7,215 nt of DNA from Schlegelella_A sp031360885. Its GTDB lineage: Bacteria; Pseudomonadota; Gammaproteobacteria; Burkholderiales; Burkholderiaceae_C. Below the pieces are notes generated by a model, which was not told the origin of the DNA, did not search any database, and was given only the letters and a program-made list of their open reading frames with translations. The position numbers and the translations under genes were made by a program. The DNA lies in assembly GCA_031360885.1 (NCBI GenBank), contig JANMCC010000104.1, positions 1-7,215 on the forward strand, read 5' to 3'. This document shows positions 1 through 5,749 of the stretch, piece by piece; the first letter of the stretch is position 1, and the number at the start of each line of letters is the position of its first letter.

Positions 1-275
1 CCGACCAGGTCGCAGAACATCACCGTGAGCTGGCGCCGCTCGGCCTCGCGCGCAGGCGCAACGGCGTGGGGCTGCGCCGCGCCGACGGGGTCCGCCGCCA
101 GCGCCGCGATGGCCAGCAGCAGCCGCTTGCGATGCCCCAGCATCGTGACGCCGAGTTCCTTCAGGTCGGCGTCGCCGAGTTGCGGCAGCAGTTCAAACTC
201 GATCCCCTGCGCAGCAAACGCCGGGGCATGCTCTCCCATGCCCAGCGACTGGAGCCAGGAGGTGACGTCGTTCAT
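1..275 (-). CDS. SAM-domain class III adenylate/guanylate cyclase, N-terminal part (cut by the left edge)
   Basis: Reading the minus strand from the ATG at 275 gives 91 codons with no stop before the window ends. Residues about 5-60 look like a sterile alpha motif domain: it opens with VTSWLQSLGMGEHAPAF and continues through a DADLKELGVTMLGHRKRLL stretch, a pattern typical of SAM domains placed before cyclases. After a short Ala/Pro linker, residues 79-91 read ERRQLTVMFCDLV, the start of a class III nucleotidyl cyclase catalytic domain; D89 would be the first metal-binding Asp. In this family the cyclase domain is often followed by an AAA-type ATPase and TPR repeats, but that part lies outside the window. 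The expected product is a cytoplasmic cyclic-nucleotide signalling enzyme. No clear Shine-Dalgarno sequence precedes the ATG, so the start rests on where the SAM domain begins. The N-terminal domain calls are strong; cAMP versus cGMP cannot be decided. Confidence 0.85.
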   Translation of the reverse strand, partial: MNDVTSWLQSLGMGEHAPAFAAQGIEFELLPQLGDADLKELGVTMLGHRKRLLLAIAALAADPVGAAQPHAVAPAREAERRQLTVMFCDLV

Positions 276-409
276 CGGGATCGATACAGGCGGCGTGATG
301 GCGCGTGGATGATGCCCGAAGCGCTGCCCGTGCTCGGGCGCGGCCTATCGTTTGGCCTGAGCGTCCGAGGGAGGGCCGCTCGATGGCGGGCCGCAATGCA
401 GTGTTGAAG

Positions 410-601
410 CCGAACGGCCACGACGAAGACGGTGCCCACCGAAATCTCGTACAGGGCCACGTACCCGGTGGCGCCCAAGGTGATGACCAACTCTCGGCGC
501 GTGAGACTGGTACCTGACTTGCGGAAGAGGTGCGGACTCCTTGCCAGCTGGACCTTGCAAGCCAGCTCGATCTCATCCACTGCTCTGTCGGTGAGACCTA
601 C
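410..601 (-). pseudogene. Remnant of a ParE/RelE-family toxin
   Basis: The minus-strand frame through 601-410 reads VGLTDRAVDEIELACK, then QLARSPHLFRKSGTS, then RRELVITLGATGYVALYEI and VFVVAVR. These match in order the segments I know from ParE/RelE-type toxins: N-terminal strand and helix, the SPxLxRKSG region, the RRELVIPFGATGYVALYEI beta-strands and the closing VLAVRHQ strand. In intact relatives some 30-40 residues of helix separate the first two segments; here they are fused almost directly. The typical HQ-E-D-Y ending is also lost: after VAVR the frame runs on into unrelated sequence until a TGA at 272-274. There is no good start codon or Shine-Dalgarno at the N-terminus, only an internal GTG at 580. 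No antitoxin gene is visible beside it. I read it as a toxin gene with an internal deletion and a replaced 3' end, very probably inactive. Family assignment is by remembered pattern, not alignment. Confidence 0.6.
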
Positions 602-633
602 GGAAACGAAAGCGCCCGGGCTTTACCGGGCGC
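602..633 (-). terminator. Intrinsic-terminator-like hairpin
   Basis: On the minus strand GCGCCCGG and CCGGGCGC form a perfect eight-pair GC stem around a six-base loop (TAAAGC). The stem is followed at once by TTTCGTTTCC, a T-rich though interrupted tail. It lies about 40 bases downstream of the tRNA-Asp 3' fragment on the same strand, where the terminator of a tRNA gene would be expected. On the plus strand the only T-run (AATTTT) is about ten bases away, so minus-strand function is favoured. It could also help to stop readthrough from the aldehyde dehydrogenase operon. Confidence 0.6.
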
Positions 634-674
634 AGTGCAATTTTCTAGTCCTCTTCGGGTGTGGAACTGATCTT

Positions 675-697
675 TGGCGGAGTGGACGGGGCTCGAA
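675..697 (-). other. tRNA-Asp 3'-end fragment, candidate attachment-site core
   Basis: The minus strand of these 23 bases starts with a T-loop (TTCGAGC), continues with the 3' side of a T-stem (CCCGT), the 3' side of a seven-base acceptor stem (CCACTCC), a G discriminator and CCA. This is the exact end of a tRNA. A G discriminator with an acceptor ending in CCACTCC, after the CCCGT T-stem strand, fits tRNA-Asp(GTC) of Betaproteobacteria as I remember it. The match stops abruptly at 698: neither the 5' half of the T-stem nor the anticodon and D arms is present, so this is not a gene. Isolated 3' tRNA ends of this length are classic footprints of tyrosine-integrase attachment sites. The tRNA identity is from memory; the tRNA-end architecture is seen directly. 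Confidence 0.7.
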
Positions 698-849
698 TGA
701 TTCCTGGGACGTATTGTCGATAACTTCAGCTGGGATCGGTATTTTGTGCCGATACCCCCGCCTCCACCCCCGGCGCTTCCTTCAAAGCACGCACGGTAGG
801 GCGTCTGCGTACGTGTGCACAAGCCGCCCGGCTTCGTTCGTGCCGCTGC

Positions 850-2340
850 TTAAAGCGTCTTGATCCAGACCGCCTTCGTCTGCAGGTATTCGAGCATGTG
901 TTCGGCGCCCGACTCGCGGCCGTAGCCGCTGTGCTTGTAGCCGCCGAAGGGAACCGCCGGATCCATCACCTGATAGCAGTTCACCCAGACGGTGCCGGCG
1001 CGCAAGCCCTTCGCGACGCGGTGCGCCGTCGCCAGGTCGCGCGTCCAAACGCCACTGCCGAGGCCGTAGTTGGTGTCGTTGGCGCGGCGCAGCACGTCGT
1101 CGAGGTCGTCGAAGGGCAAGGCCGAGATGACCGGGCCGAAGATCTCCTCGCGGGCGATCCGCATGTCGTCGCGCACGTCGGCGAAGACAGTCGGCGCGAC
1201 GAAGTAGCCGTGGGCCAGCGCGCCTTCGGTGAGCCGCGTTCCACCTGCCGCCGCGCGCGCGCCCTGCGCGTGGCCGAGATCCAGGTAGCCGCTGACGCGA
1301 TCGAGCTGCTCGGCCGAGACGAGCGGGCCGAGCTCGGTCGCGGGGTCGAGCGACGGGCCGACGCGCAGCGCCCTGGCAAACGTGGCGACACGCTCGACGA
1401 ACTCGTCGTAGATCTTCCGCGCAACGTACAGGCGCGTGCCGGCGCTGCAGATCTGGCCCGAGTTCGCGAACACCGCCATCGCCGCGCCGGGAACGGCGGC
1501 GTCGAGATCGGCGTCGGCGAAGACGATGTTCGGCGACTTGCCGCCAAGCTCGAGCGAGACACGCTTCACGTTGCCGGCCGAGGCGCGGATGATCTTCTGC
1601 CCGACCTCGGTCGAGCCGGTGAAGGCGATCTTGTCGACGCCGGGATGCGCGGCCAGCGCCGCACCCGCCGCCGCCAGGCCGCTGACGACGTTGAAGACCC
1701 CCGCCGGCACGCCGGCCTCCATGACCAGCTCGGCCAGGCGCAGCGGCGACAGCGGCGCCTGCTCGGCGGGCTTGAGCACAAGCGTGCATCCGGAAGCGAG
1801 CACCGGGCAGAGCTTCCAGATCGCCAGACCGATCGGCCCGTTCCAGGGATTGATCGCACCGACGACGCCGACCGGCTCCTTCAGCGTGTAGCTGAAGACC
1901 TCGCCGGCGGCCGAGTTGGCGATCGTCTCGCCATGCACCGAGGTGGCGAGGCCGGCGTAGTAGCGCAGCAGGCCGACGGCGCGACGACGGCCGAGCACGG
2001 TACGCGAGATCGGGCCGCCCATGTCGAGCGTGTCGAGCATCGCCAGCTCGTCGTAGTGGCGCTCGACCAGTTCCGCGAGCTTGAGCATGACTTGCTGACG
2101 GTCGAAAGGCTTGAAGCCCGCCCACGGACCGTCGAGCGCGCGCCGGGCCGCGGCGACGGCGAGGTCCACGTCGCGCGCATCGCCCTCGGCCACTTGGGCC
2201 AGCACCTCGCCGGTCGACGGGTTGAAGGTCTTGAAGCTGCGGCCGGTCGACGCTGCGATCGCGCGTCCGTCGATGAAGAGCAGCTTGGGCCGGCCGTCGA
2301 GAAACGCCGGCGGGGCGAGGTCTTGCAGCAGGGCAGCCAT
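850..2340 (-). CDS. Aldehyde dehydrogenase (NAD(P)-dependent)
   Basis: A 496-residue protein, the usual length for this superfamily, oxidising an aldehyde to a carboxylic acid with NAD(P)+ in the cytoplasm. All core catalytic features are present: N167 in INPWNGP, the FTGSTEVGQ cofactor loop (240-248), the general base E264 in VSLELGGKSPN, the nucleophile C298 in NSGQICSAGTR and E399-F401 in EEIFGPV. The C-terminal PFGGYKHSGYGRESG segment is typical of the phenylacetaldehyde/betaine/aliphatic aldehyde dehydrogenase group. One small deviation is glycine after N167, where many members have phenylalanine (PWNFP). The gene is last in the minus-strand operon, 28 bases after the GMC oxidoreductase stop. 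No strong Shine-Dalgarno is visible before the ATG, so coupling to the upstream gene is possible. Beside an FAD alcohol dehydrogenase it most likely takes the aldehyde that enzyme makes; the substrate cannot be fixed from sequence alone. Confidence 0.93.
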   Translation of the reverse strand: MAALLQDLAPPAFLDGRPKLLFIDGRAIAASTGRSFKTFNPSTGEVLAQVAEGDARDVDLAVAAARRALDGPWAGFKPFDRQQVMLKLAELVERHYDELAMLDTLDMGGPISRTVLGRRRAVGLLRYYAGLATSVHGETIANSAAGEVFSYTLKEPVGVVGAINPWNGPIGLAIWKLCPVLASGCTLVLKPAEQAPLSPLRLAELVMEAGVPAGVFNVVSGLAAAGAALAAHPGVDKIAFTGSTEVGQKIIRASAGNVKRVSLELGGKSPNIVFADADLDAAVPGAAMAVFANSGQICSAGTRLYVARKIYDEFVERVATFARALRVGPSLDPATELGPLVSAEQLDRVSGYLDLGHAQGARAAAGGTRLTEGALAHGYFVAPTVFADVRDDMRIAREEIFGPVISALPFDDLDDVLRRANDTNYGLGSGVWTRDLATAHRVAKGLRAGTVWVNCYQVMDPAVPFGGYKHSGYGRESGAEHMLEYLQTKAVWIKTL

Positions 2341-2368
2341 GGTCAGTCGATTCCAGGTCGGGTCGCGC

Positions 2369-4024
2369 TCAGGCGAGCGCGGGTTGCTCTTGCCGCGCGC
2401 TCACTGCGCTCGGGGCGAGGAGGAAGGCGGCCGCGCGTTCGCCGATCATCATTGCCGGCGCGCTGGTGTTGCCGCCGACGATGTCGGGAATGATCGAGGC
2501 GTCGGCGACGCGCAGGCCAGCGACGCCGTGCACGCGCAGCTGCGCGTCGACGACCGCCATCGGGTCACCGGCCGGACCCATCTTGCAGGTGCCGACCGGG
2601 TGATAGGTCGTCGTCGCGGTGGCGCGCACGAAGGCCTCGAGGTCGGCATCGCTCGCGGTCGGCGCGCCGGGCGACAACTCGGCCCCGGAGAAGACAGCAA
2701 GCGCCGGCATGGCGAGGATGCGGCGCGCTTCCTTCAGGCCGGCGACCAGGGTCTCGGCATCGGCGCGGTCTTCGAGAAAGCGGGCATGCATCCGCGGTCT
2801 GGCGGCCGGGTCGGCCGAAGCGAGCTCGAGTCGGCCGCGCGTCGCCGGCCGCAACACCGCGACGTGGACCACGAAGCCGTGCCGGCGCGGAATCGTCCGC
2901 GCGCTGCCCTTCATGCCGACCATGAAGGTCATCTGCAGATCGGGCCGGTCGAGGCCGGGGCGCGAGCGCAGGAAGCCGCCCGCCTCGGCCGCGTTCGAGG
3001 CCAGCATGCCGCGTCGCTGCAGCAGGTACCGCAAGGGCGCGGCAAGCACCCGCGGCAGGGCCCGACCGGAGAGCGCGTACGACTCTCCGCTCGGGTTGGC
3101 GACGGCGATCGATGCGGTCGGATGGTCCTGCAGGTTGGCGCCGACGCCCGGCAGGTCGCGCACGACGGCGATGCCGTGCCGGGCCAGGTCGTCCGCCGGG
3201 CCAATCCCCGAGAGCAGCAGCAGCTGCGGCGAATTGACGGTGCCGGCGGCAAGCACGACTTCGCGGGTCGCCGCGAGCTCGACCCCCGCGCCGTCGCGAA
3301 CGATCGCGACACCGGTCGCGCGGCCCGCTTCGATGCGGACCTTCTCGACCAGCGCATCCGTGATGAGCTCGAGGTTCTTCCGGCCGAGCACCGGATGAAG
3401 AAAGGCGCGCGAGCTGCTCAGGCGCACGCCGTCGCGCTGGTTCAGGTCGAACAGGCCGAAGCCGTCCTGCTCGACTCCGTTGAAGTCGTCGCTGCGCGCG
3501 TGGCCCGCTTCGACGGCGGCGGCGACGAAGGCGCGCGCCAGCGGGTTGCTGGTGCGCAGCTGCTGCACGTCGAGCTCGCCGCCGCGGCCGTGCACCGATG
3601 AGGGCGCGCCAGCGCGGTTCTCGTGCTTCATGAACCACGGCAGCACGTCGGCAAAGCGCCACCCGTCGTTGCCGTTCGCCGCCCAGTCGTCGTAGTCGCG
3701 CCGGTTGCCGCGCATGTAGACGGTGCCGTTGATCGAAGTGCAGCCGCCGACCAGCCGGCCACGCGGGCAGGCGATCTGCCGGTCGTCGACACCCGGGCCG
3801 CCTTCGAACACGTGCTGCCAGTTGTAGCGCGCGTGCGGCAGCAGGAAGATGTTGCCGATCGGCAGCGTCGTCTTCCAGTTCACGGGGAACTGGCGGTCCG
3901 AAGGCCCGGCCTCGATCAAGGCAACGCGGACGGCCGGGTCGGCCGACAGCCTGTTGGCGATGACACAGCCGGCCGCACCCGCGCCGACGACGATGTAATC
4001 GAAGCGACTCAATCCACCTCGCAC
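2369..4024 (-). CDS. GMC-family FAD-dependent alcohol dehydrogenase (choline dehydrogenase-like)
   Basis: A 551-residue flavoprotein expected to oxidise a primary alcohol to an aldehyde. The FAD-binding Rossmann motif YIVVGAGAAGCVIANRL is at 10-26 and E38 at the end of the second strand should bind the ribose. GMC signature 1 is GRLVGGCTSINGTVYMRG (89-106) and signature 2 is GTVNSPQLLLLSGIGP (261-276). The active-site histidine is H475 in TTTYHPVGTCKMG. The C-terminal motif reads GGNTSAPAMMIGER (517-530); Ser521 sits where choline dehydrogenase-like members usually carry the second active-site residue, Asn. The start is chosen as GTG at 4024 because AAGGAG lies seven bases upstream; an in-frame TTG at 4012 is too close to its purine-rich stretch, and the frame stays open much further upstream only by chance in GC-rich DNA. 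It begins 23 bases after the enoyl-CoA hydratase stop and is followed by the aldehyde dehydrogenase. No signal peptide is seen, so a cytoplasmic or membrane-associated site is likely; the electron acceptor is unknown. Confidence 0.92.
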   Translation of the reverse strand: MRGGLSRFDYIVVGAGAAGCVIANRLSADPAVRVALIEAGPSDRQFPVNWKTTLPIGNIFLLPHARYNWQHVFEGGPGVDDRQIACPRGRLVGGCTSINGTVYMRGNRRDYDDWAANGNDGWRFADVLPWFMKHENRAGAPSSVHGRGGELDVQQLRTSNPLARAFVAAAVEAGHARSDDFNGVEQDGFGLFDLNQRDGVRLSSSRAFLHPVLGRKNLELITDALVEKVRIEAGRATGVAIVRDGAGVELAATREVVLAAGTVNSPQLLLLSGIGPADDLARHGIAVVRDLPGVGANLQDHPTASIAVANPSGESYALSGRALPRVLAAPLRYLLQRRGMLASNAAEAGGFLRSRPGLDRPDLQMTFMVGMKGSARTIPRRHGFVVHVAVLRPATRGRLELASADPAARPRMHARFLEDRADAETLVAGLKEARRILAMPALAVFSGAELSPGAPTASDADLEAFVRATATTTYHPVGTCKMGPAGDPMAVVDAQLRVHGVAGLRVADASIIPDIVGGNTSAPAMMIGERAAAFLLAPSAVSARQEQPALA

Positions 4025-4031
4025 GCGTCGT

Positions 4032-4037
4032 CTCCTT
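4032..4037 (-). promoter_or_regulatory. Shine-Dalgarno of the GMC oxidoreductase gene
   Basis: The minus strand reads AAGGAG seven bases before the GTG at 4024. This decides the start of the GMC gene over the downstream TTG and over longer open-frame starts that would overlap the upstream hydratase gene. Confidence 0.75.
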
Positions 4038-4047
4038 CGGTACGCGA

Positions 4048-4812
4048 CTAGCGCTTGCGATGGCGCAGCGTGTCGAGCCGCGCGTCGATCTCGGCGCGAC
4101 TCACCGGCGTGTTGTTGGCGAGCGAGGCGGCGCGCTCGAGCTTGAGGGCGTCGGCCAGCGTCATGCCGGCTTCGTCGTCGAGCAACTTGCGGTAGGCGAC
4201 CAGCGCCTCGGGCACGCAGGCCAGCATCTGCCGCGCCATCGCCTCGGCGCGCGGACGCAGCTGGTCGGGCGCGACGACGTGGTTGACGAAGCCCCAGGCC
4301 GCCGCCTCTTCGGCGCCGAGAAAGCGCCCGGTCAGCGCCAGCTCCTTGGCCCGATGCAGGCCGATGCGCCGAACCATTCGCGCCGAGCCGCCCCAGCCGG
4401 GCAGCAGGCCGACCTGGGCATGCGAGTCGGCGAAGCGCGCCTCGCTCGATGCGATGAGCACGTCGCAGGCGAGCGCGATCTCGACGCCGCCGGTGATGGC
4501 CAGGCCGTTGATCGCACCGATCACGGGCCCGTTGAAGCGCTGCAACGCGGCAACCACGTCGAGCTCGTAGGCGGCAGCGGCGACGACGCCGGGCGCGGCC
4601 CACTCGTCGAGGTCGAGGCCGGCGGTGAAGGCGCGGCCGGCGCCGGTCAGGATCAGGACGCGGATCGCCGGGTCGGCTGCGAGCGAATCGATCGCCGCGG
4701 CGATCTCCTGGCGCATGCGGATCGACAGGGTGTTGAGCTTGTCCGGCCGGTTCAGGACCAGCGTTGCGAAGCCTTCGTCGGACCGCTCGAAGAGGATGGT
4801 TTCGTAGTTCAT
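4048..4812 (-). CDS. Enoyl-CoA hydratase/isomerase (crotonase) family protein
   Basis: A 254-residue crotonase-fold protein acting on acyl-CoA thioesters, normally the hydration or isomerisation step of beta-oxidation. The oxyanion-hole segment AFTAGLDLDEW (61-71) and the second one INGLAITGGVEIALACD (101-117) bind the thioester carbonyl. E111 matches the first catalytic Glu of classical hydratases. The second Glu, usually in a FGQPEILLG-like segment, is replaced here: FADSHAQVGLLPGWGG places H131 at that position, as in a subgroup with FADTHARVG-type motifs. A C-terminal helix with the AERAA-like LERAASLANN segment completes the fold. The ATG lies four bases after the stop of the upstream crotonase gene and has no obvious Shine-Dalgarno of its own, so translational coupling is likely. 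The exact reaction (hydratase, isomerase or hydrolase) is uncertain. Confidence 0.9.
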   Translation of the reverse strand: MNYETILFERSDEGFATLVLNRPDKLNTLSIRMRQEIAAAIDSLAADPAIRVLILTGAGRAFTAGLDLDEWAAPGVVAAAAYELDVVAALQRFNGPVIGAINGLAITGGVEIALACDVLIASSEARFADSHAQVGLLPGWGGSARMVRRIGLHRAKELALTGRFLGAEEAAAWGFVNHVVAPDQLRPRAEAMARQMLACVPEALVAYRKLLDDEAGMTLADALKLERAASLANNTPVSRAEIDARLDTLRHRKR

Positions 4813-4816
4813 CGGT

Positions 4817-5608
4817 TCAGGCGCCGCGGAACACGGGCTTGCGACGCTCGACCATCGCCGCGATGCCTTCCTGCGCGTCGGCGCTGGCAGAGACGCGCGC
4901 CAGCGTCAGCGCTTCGTCCTCGAGCTGCGACGCCAGTTGCGCCGCGCCGGCGCGCAGGAACAACCGCTTGGTCTCGCCGTAGGCCACCGTCGGCCCCTGC
5001 GCCAGCTCCTCGGCCAGCCTCTTCGCTTCGTCCTGGAGCTTGTCGTCGGCGACGACCCGGTCGACCAGGCCGGCCTGCAGCGCCTCCTGGCTGCTCAGCA
5101 CCTCGGCCAGCAGGACGAAGCGGCGCGCCCGCGCCGCGCCCATGCGGGCGGTCAGGGTCGCGCTCGATCCCGAGTCGCAGCTGAAGCCGAGCTTGGCGAA
5201 GGCCGAGCCGAAGCGGGCGGTGTCGCCGGCCAGGACGACGTCGCAGCCGGCCAGCAGCGCCACGCCGCCGCCCATCGCGAAGCCCTGCACCGCGGCGACG
5301 ATCGGCACCGGCAGCTGCCAGGCGCGCTGCAGGCCCATGTGCAGGTCCGCCGTCCACTGCCGCACCAGCGGCGCCAGGTTGGCGCGAACCGGGTGAAACG
5401 ACTTCAGGTCGCCGCCGAAGCTGAAGTTGGCCCCCTCGGCGCGCAACAGCACGGCGCGCAGCCCGGTCTCGTTCCAGAGGTCGGAAAACACCTGCTTGAA
5501 GTCGCGCCCGAAGTCGCCGTCGAAAGGGTTGCCGCGCGCCGGCTGCGCCAGGCTGACGATCGCCAGACCGGCCTGCATCTCGGCGCGAATGGACGAGGTG
5601 GAATTCAT
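4817..5608 (-). CDS. PaaG-like enoyl-CoA isomerase/hydratase family protein
   Basis: A 263-residue crotonase-family protein and first gene of the minus-strand operon. The oxyanion-hole motifs are NFSFGGDLKSF (61-71) and VQGFAMGGGVALLAGCD (107-123). Both glutamates of classical enoyl-CoA hydratases are absent: A117 and F137 stand at those positions. Instead AFAKLGFSCDSG (136-147) resembles the AFSKLGLIPDCG segment of E. coli PaaG, with D145 matching the acidic residue of the isomerase-type active site. The C-terminus ends ERRKPVFRGA, the usual family ending. The start is ATG 5608, nine bases after AGGAGG; a further ATG at 5615 is in another frame and too close to it, and an upstream in-frame ATG at 5677 would give an atypical Arg-rich extension. 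A double-bond isomerase or ring-oxepin-type isomerase is more likely than a plain hydratase, but no other phenylacetate genes are present to support a PaaG name. Confidence 0.88.
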   Translation of the reverse strand: MNSTSSIRAEMQAGLAIVSLAQPARGNPFDGDFGRDFKQVFSDLWNETGLRAVLLRAEGANFSFGGDLKSFHPVRANLAPLVRQWTADLHMGLQRAWQLPVPIVAAVQGFAMGGGVALLAGCDVVLAGDTARFGSAFAKLGFSCDSGSSATLTARMGAARARRFVLLAEVLSSQEALQAGLVDRVVADDKLQDEAKRLAEELAQGPTVAYGETKRLFLRAGAAQLASQLEDEALTLARVSASADAQEGIAAMVERRKPVFRGA

Positions 5609-5617
5609 TGAACATGG

Positions 5618-5623
5618 CCTCCT
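5618..5623 (-). promoter_or_regulatory. Shine-Dalgarno of the minus-strand operon's first gene
   Basis: The minus strand reads AGGAGG, a near-perfect anti-16S match, nine bases before the ATG at 5608. It sets the start of the PaaG-like gene and shortens the open frame by 23 codons. Confidence 0.8.
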
Positions 5624-5682
5624 GTCTGGGGCGGTCGCGGATCGCCGCCGGTTGCTGGGTCGCCCACGGGTCATCAAGGAAA

Positions 5683-5701
5683 GTACCGTAGCAGACAGTA
5701 C
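5683..5701. promoter_or_regulatory. Operator-like inverted repeat GTACCGT-N5-ACAGTAC
   Basis: GTACCGT and ACAGTAC are inverted copies (six of seven positions match) around a five-base spacer, centred between the divergent genes. A third AGTAC core follows at 5710-5714, so the core occurs at 5682, 5697 and 5710 with spacings of 15 and 13 bases. This looks like a dimer-binding site, for example for a TetR-type repressor of a catabolic cluster. No regulator gene is in the window, so the binding protein is unknown. Confidence 0.4.
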
Positions 5702-5739
5702 ACTGCCTCAGTACCCTTTCATAGGGATGTATCCCTGCC

Positions 5740-5745
5740 GGAGGG
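5740..5745 (+). promoter_or_regulatory. Shine-Dalgarno of the rightward oxidoreductase gene
   Basis: GGAGGG lies four bases before ATG 5750 and seven before ATG 5753. Both starts are workable and differ by one methionine; the second has the more usual spacing. Confidence 0.7.
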
Positions 5746-5749
5746 TCCG

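Larger units (their letters stand above)
276..849. other. Gene-poor interval with remnants
   Basis: No intact gene could be supported here between the cyclase start and the end of the aldehyde dehydrogenase. The interval holds a degraded ParE/RelE-like toxin reading frame (about 410-601), a strong hairpin at 612-633 and a tRNA-Asp 3' fragment at 675-697, all on the minus strand. A second, weaker hairpin occupies 735-753 (seven-pair stem with one G-T pair, five-base loop) and has no T-run. Stretches 640-670 and 700-750 are visibly more AT-rich than the flanking genes. The promoter of the cyclase gene should lie around 276-400, but I see no convincing -35/-10 pair. The mixture of remnants suggests an insertion or rearrangement site. 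Confidence 0.6.
5609..5749. promoter_or_regulatory. Divergent control region between the catabolic operon and the oxidoreductase gene
   Basis: These 141 bases separate two head-to-head transcription units and must hold both promoters. They are locally richer in A/T than the genes, especially 5670-5735. I see no convincing sigma-70 -35/-10 pair for either direction. Besides the operator-like repeat at 5683-5701 there is a further AGTACC at 5710-5715 and a small perfect palindrome GGGAT-GT-ATCCC at 5724-5735, in the probable leader of the rightward gene. Confidence 0.6.

Noticed and set aside
326..339. Perfect five-pair hairpin GCCCG-TGCT-CGGGC
   Set aside because: Short GC stems like this are common by chance at this base composition, and no T-run or other context supports a role.
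598..822. 74-codon minus-strand open frame across the tRNA fragment and hairpin
   Set aside because: It has a low-complexity Gly run, no ribosome-binding site, and crosses features that are clearly non-coding.
821..834. Hairpin just after the aldehyde dehydrogenase stop (AAGCC-GGGC-GGCTT on the minus strand)
   Set aside because: The stem is only five pairs and no T-run follows, so it is too weak to call a terminator.
898..2493. A 531-codon plus-strand open frame opposite the aldehyde dehydrogenase
   Set aside because: It is antisense to a gene with complete catalytic motifs, is Arg/Ala/Gly-rich without any recognisable domain, and is expected by chance in GC-rich DNA.
2111..3601. A 496-codon plus-strand open frame opposite the GMC oxidoreductase and aldehyde dehydrogenase
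   Set aside because: It spans two real genes and their intergenic gap on the other strand and shows low-complexity Arg/Ala composition.
4025..4603. Extension of the GMC gene by 193 codons upstream into the enoyl-CoA hydratase gene
   Set aside because: The extension is Arg-rich, lies inside a real gene in another frame, precedes the FAD motif that normally sits at the N-terminus, and a good Shine-Dalgarno supports GTG 4024.
4060..5611. Plus-strand open frames of 374 and 224 codons opposite the two crotonases
   Set aside because: They are antisense shadows with no domain pattern or ribosome-binding site.
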